DNA of 64,000 bases from Toxoplasma gondii ME49 (taxonomy: Eukaryota; Apicomplexa; Conoidasida; Eucoccidiorida; Sarcocystidae), in assembly GCF_000006565.2 (NCBI RefSeq), contig NC_031478.1, positions 6,955,057 through 7,019,056 on the forward strand, written 5' to 3'. A model generated the notes under the pieces. That model had not been told where the DNA came from, made no database searches, and saw only the letters and a program-made list of their open reading frames with translations. Both the position numbers and the translations under genes were made by a program. This document shows, piece by piece, positions 60,279 through 64,000 of this stretch; positions within the stretch are counted from its first letter, which is position 1; every line of letters begins with the position of its first letter.

Positions 60279-62387
60279 ATCTCTGTGCTCTGCACTTTCC
60301 CTGTTTCTCGTCAGGATCCACCTCCGACTGTGTTCGTTTCTTGCTGCCCCGCTGGTGTACGCTCGCCGTTTCCCCACTCAGAACTCCTCTGTCGTCACGC
60401 CCCTTTCTGCGTCTGGACATGTCTACATCTGCGGTCAGAAAGAGATCTGTCTTCTCTGCTCAGAGGCGGAGAATCCCGCGACCCTGTTTCTCACCCCACA
60501 ACCGATGTCCACAACCCTCTACGACTTTTCCTCTCCTTTCTTTCACTCTCTTGGTTCTTCACTTTCTTTCTTTCTTTGTCTTGTTCCTTTCCCCCTCTTG
60601 GTTCTTCACTTTCTCCACGGGCGTGAGTCGCGGCCGTTCTTGAGAAGGAAGTTGCTGCACACCTTCCGGCCTCGAGAAGAGTTCAATGCAGACATGTCCA
60701 GTTGTCAACTTGCTGTTTGAAGCAGTTCGTGACGGGGCAGCGACCTGTTCGCGCCCGAGCTTGCGCGGAGACGAGCGAAAAAAACGAAGGGGAGAAGATG
60801 GAAGAAGCTGAAGGCAAGACGATGAGACAAAACGCATCAACAGCAAAAGGCGGGATGCAGAGCTTTTCCCACGAACAAGGGAAGAGAGCTGGAAATGACG
60901 AGCGCGGCGCCAGGGGGGCGGCAAGACAGCGACGCGCTGCTCTCAGCCGCCGGTTTATGTACACTGCACACACTGTCGCCAGATGAGAGAGGGCGCGTGC
61001 TTGCGTTCGTGGACATGCAAGCGGAAGAATTTTCGGCAGTTTTCTGGATCCAAAAAAGGGGAACAGGCAGTGTTTGCAACCGGGCACCGAACCAGCTCCG
61101 GACTCTACTGGGAGCGCAAAATCGGTAGTCGCTCGAGAAAGACAGAACTCCTTGGAAAAACTCACGCCTTCTTGGAGGATACAACCCGGTTCGCAGTGAC
61201 TCATGAGTTCTGCGTTTGAAACGAAGAGAATATACGCGAAAAAAGTCCGGCGAACAAGCGAGAAAAGAAGCCACACACACGGTTCGACCACCGACGGATT
61301 TCTGGGGTGTCCGTACACACCTTGTCTTGTCCCAGATGAGCGCGGCTTTCCAGCCGCGGGGTTCTGTTGGACCTAGCGGTATTGTTTATCTGGAAAAAAG
61401 CTTTGGTTCGTTTTCTTTCACTGTGTCTCATTCTTGTTGCGTCTGTCACCCCGTTCTCCAGCCTTCGAATCGCTCAGGTCTCGGCGACACAGCCGCGGAG
61501 CCCGCACGGAGACGAGAGACGTCTCATGCGCCCTTTCGCGTTTTTTTCGCGCATGCGCGCTGTTTCAGTCTCCCGCAAAGGACGACCGCTGCCGTTTCCG
61601 AGTCGTTGCGGCCGCAGCCTTTTTGAGGACATTCCTCGACCCTTCTGTGGAGGTGTCTCTGCTTTTCCTCTTTGCTTCGGCCTTCTCTCGCTTTGTCTTG
61701 CCTCCGGATCCTCCCCACAACGTCTCTCCCGCTAAACAGTCCCGACCTGCGCCGTATGTACACCCCGCCGTGTCTCCGAGCGCGGCCGGCTCTTCGTGTG
61801 GAGCCCTTTGAGCGTCAAGAAGCGAATTCGGAGTTTCTCGCTTTTTCCTTTTGCCAAGGTAGAAGTTCTTCTTGGAGGAAACGGGGAATCTTGTGAGGCG
61901 AGCAAGGACGCGACCGCAAACGACGCACCTCTCTTGCGCGTGTGTGGCCAATGTAGTCGAGAGATTTGTCGTCTTCCTGACGTTCTGCTTCCCGAAAGGA
62001 ATTTTTTTCTGGAGACACGAACACCATCTAGGCCGCGGGAAACTCCTTTTTCGCCGCATCGTCTTCTTTTCGGTGTCTCTGTTCGTCTGTCTCGTCCCTC
62101 AGTTCTTGCCGCAATTCGTTCCTAGTCGCCACTGTCCCTCGTTGTCTTGTCGTTCGTCTCCCCCATTCTTTCCGACTTTCGGACTTTGCGTTCTTCGTCT
62201 GTCGCCTTCGATCACGGCTGTCTCCTTCATTCCGTTACTCTTCCCGGTTCTTCTGCGAGGCACCCCAGAGTCTCCCTCCTGCGACCCTTTCTCTCCTTCC
62301 CTCTCCCTCTGAAGTCTTCCTCGACGATTTTTTTTTCATTCTTCGCGTCCCGCTGCTGAGTCGCTTCTCCGTTCTCGGCCCGCCGCC
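60279..62387. promoter_or_regulatory. Divergent intergenic region, EXO5 / PRMT5
   Basis: 2.1 kb between the EXO5 start (-) and the PRMT5 start (+), pyrimidine-rich on the plus strand at 60480-60620 and 61960-62350, as in long coccidian 5' leaders. Several overlapping frames here show no domain. The EXO5 leader may contain an upstream non-coding exon. No specific motif is called. Confidence 0.5.
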
Positions 62388-64000
62388 ATGCCGCTGCATC
62401 CGCCGTCGAACTCATGCCTCACAGGTCCGATCTACTTCGGAGTCGGCCTGCCCCACGCAGCTGTACGTACACCGTCCGCTCTCCACACGCACCTCCAGAA
62501 TGTGCGAAGCAACTTGCAGTGCGACTTTGTGGTCATTCCCACAGCTGCCTTCTCTCCTGAGTACTACGAAGCACTGCCGCCTTCTTCGCCGGCTTCTTCC
62601 TCTTCTTCGCCGGCTTCTTCCTCTGCTTTGCCGGCTTCTTCCTCTACTTTGCCCGCGTCTTCTTCTGTGGTTCCGAATGTTCGAGCTTCGATCCCTGTCG
62701 AGCACTTGCCCGAGTTCGCGGCGCATCCGGAGAAGCAGCGCGCGCTGCCTTCTGCGTCGCTCGCTTCGTTTGCGTCTTGTTCGTTCCGGGGCGTCGACGG
62801 CGGCCTCTCCGAGTTGCCTGTCTCTGTCGCCTTCTCTCCGAGCACGGGGTCGGACCTCGCCCTCGACTCACAGACCTGGGCGTCCTCAGTCGTCTGCGAA
62901 CTGTCTCCGTGGATCGCGCCTGACAAGTGTCTCCGTCCGCCGCAGCCGTCGGTCTGTCGCGCCCGCGATTCCCTGCAGAAAACGTTGGAGGTCGCCTTCC
63001 CTTCCCCCGCGCTCTCGGTCTCGCCTTCTGCTGGCTCCTCTGCCTCTGCCGCGGTGCCGCCGCAGGTTGCTCACTGGTCCTTCCACGCGGCGGCATGGCA
63101 GCGCGAAATGCAGTGGGCGACACATGTGGGTGCGTACGCGGTGATTGCGCCTGCGCCGCTTCCTGGAGACGCGCCGATCGAGTACGCGAGACAGCTGAAG
63201 GCCGCGTTCAGTCAGCTGCAGCCGCCGTCCGTCTGGGTTCGGCTGCCGCTCCTCTACCCGCGCAGAAGCGAGGCCAGCGCCGCGGCGCCGAGAACGTTCG
63301 ACGACCCTTGGCAGCAGTGGAGGTTGATTCGAGCCTTCGTCGGCCACAACGCGGCTCTCGGCGTCTGTCTGGAAGTGACTGAGGACCTCCCCGACGAGGA
63401 GGAACTCGCCCGGTGGCTGGCGGAACCGGTGCGCGCGCTCCTCATCTCGCCTGCGATCTTCACCTGCGCGACGCGTGCAGGCGACGGACGAACTGAGGGG
63501 GAGAGTGCGGGCGTCGCGAGTCGGAGAGGCCGCGCCTCTCAGGATGACGACGAGCACAGACCTGGCGCGTCTGCGGAGAAGAAAACTCCGGAGGGGAGAG
63601 AGGCCCTTGCAGGGACTGCAGGGCGGAAGTCGGACGCGCAGTCGGTGGCTCTCAGTCCGAGACACTTTGCCTTTCTCGTGCGGTGCGCCGAACACCGCGT
63701 GAAAATCATCTTTCGTCAAGAGGAACAGACGTCGGGATGCGTCTCCTCCGACACTGTCGACTTGGCCAGTGCGCAAGCCTTTCCAGCGCTTGGCGAGGCG
63801 CGGCCTGCAGTCTCTACCACTGCGTTTTCCGTCATGGATCTCCAGCCGTATCTGTCGCACCTCGTCGCGCGCTTTCTCCAGCTGCCCACGCTGTCGCCGG
63901 CGGCGCTCTTCTCTGCGCCGTACCGAGACGTTCTGCAGTCGCCCATGCAGCCGCTCGCGGACAACCTAAGCACGATGAACTACGAAGTCTTCGAGAAAGA
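62388..64000 (+). CDS. PRMT5: Protein arginine methyltransferase 5, N-terminal part (runs off right edge)
   Basis: An uninterrupted frame starts at the ATG at 62388 (CCGCCGCCATGCC) and reaches the window end, giving 537 codons. It covers the N-terminal TIM-barrel-like domain (YFGVGLPHAAVRTPSALHTH, NVRSNLQCDFVVIPTAAF, HWSFHAAAWQREMQWATHVG). The window stops just after LQSPMQPLADNLSTMNYEVF, the conserved entry to the PRMT5 methyltransferase domain, so the catalytic half lies outside. PRMT5 makes symmetric dimethylarginine on Sm proteins and histones, in the cytosol and nucleus. Low-complexity inserts are present: a PASSS-type repeat at about residues 65-95 coded by CCGGCTTCTTCCTCT units, and a charged insert near 365-410. 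No intron is seen in the first 1.6 kb. The divergent neighbour is EXO5. Confidence 0.93.
   Translation, partial: MPLHPPSNSCLTGPIYFGVGLPHAAVRTPSALHTHLQNVRSNLQCDFVVIPTAAFSPEYYEALPPSSPASSSSSPASSSALPASSSTLPASSSVVPNVRASIPVEHLPEFAAHPEKQRALPSASLASFASCSFRGVDGGLSELPVSVAFSPSTGSDLALDSQTWASSVVCELSPWIAPDKCLRPPQPSVCRARDSLQKTLEVAFPSPALSVSPSAGSSASAAVPPQVAHWSFHAAAWQREMQWATHVGAYAVIAPAPLPGDAPIEYARQLKAAFSQLQPPSVWVRLPLLYPRRSEASAAAPRTFDDPWQQWRLIRAFVGHNAALGVCLEVTEDLPDEEELARWLAEPVRALLISPAIFTCATRAGDGRTEGESAGVASRRGRASQDDDEHRPGASAEKKTPEGREALAGTAGRKSDAQSVALSPRHFAFLVRCAEHRVKIIFRQEEQTSGCVSSDTVDLASAQAFPALGEARPAVSTTAFSVMDLQPYLSHLVARFLQLPTLSPAALFSAPYRDVLQSPMQPLADNLSTMNYEVFEK
62573..62664 (+). repeat. Degenerate 15-bp coding repeat (PASSS units)
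   Basis: About five copies of CCGGCTTCTTCCTCT and variants, in frame within PRMT5, encode Pro-Ala-Ser-Ser-Ser units. Confidence 0.8.

Noticed and set aside
62886..63860. Arg-rich minus-strand frame of 324 codons at the right edge.
   Set aside because: It is the shadow of the GC-rich PRMT5 coding sequence, with no domain and extreme Arg content.
1..64000. tRNA, rRNA, CRISPR, bacterial operon or transposon features.
   Set aside because: None was recognised by eye: no cloverleaf with a proper T-loop box, no regularly spaced repeats, no transposase or reverse transcriptase motifs. A tRNAscan or repeat search could still find small items.

Overview
This window reads as nuclear DNA of a coccidian apicomplexan. 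The best match is Toxoplasma gondii or a very close relative. Genes are widely spaced and carry many introns of about 150 to 1,900 bases with clear GTAAG/GTGAG donors and pyrimidine-rich AG acceptors. Proteins have long low-complexity Ser/Arg/Glu extensions around conserved cores, and TGCATGC elements sit upstream of ribosomal protein genes. The aquaporin, RPS24, RPL10A, deaminase and NPT1-type transporter in this order resemble a T. gondii locus I know, but I could not check an assembly. There are no bacterial features, CRISPR arrays, rRNAs or convincing tRNAs.

Layout, left to right. 0.26-1.4 kb (-): 5' part of a small single-pass membrane protein. 3.8-11.2 kb (-): ten-exon Deltex-type E3 ubiquitin ligase (WWE, RING, DTC). 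12.7-15.3 kb (+): aquaporin, divergent from Deltex. 17.0-18.2 kb (-) and 18.8-20.7 kb (+): RPS24 and RPL10A sharing a 0.6 kb divergent promoter. 22.6-24.9 kb (-): purine deaminase that looks like an adenine deaminase, divergent from 26.0-27.8 kb (+), a major-facilitator amino-acid transporter of the NPT1/ApiAT family. 30.0-34.0 kb (+): TPR protein. 35.0-35.4 kb (-): probable exon of an unrecognised membrane protein. 37.0-43.1 kb (-): seven-exon RsmH/MraW 16S rRNA methyltransferase with a long N-terminus. 45.0-52.0 kb: three small Ala/Gly-rich proteins that look like one family. 54.3-60.3 kb (-): very large exonuclease V (EXO5/DEM1) with a C-terminal PCNA-binding-like motif, divergent from PRMT5 (62.4 kb, +), which runs off the right edge.

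The genes form no operon. They cover protein modification (Deltex, PRMT5), translation (RPS24, RPL10A, RsmH), purine and amino-acid supply (deaminase, NPT1), solute or water flux (aquaporin) and genome maintenance (EXO5). Exon models were built by hand from splice consensus, reading-phase agreement and match to conserved family blocks. Phases agree at every joint given, except one in the TPR gene. The least explained material is the Ala/Gly-rich cluster with its nearby short tandem duplications.
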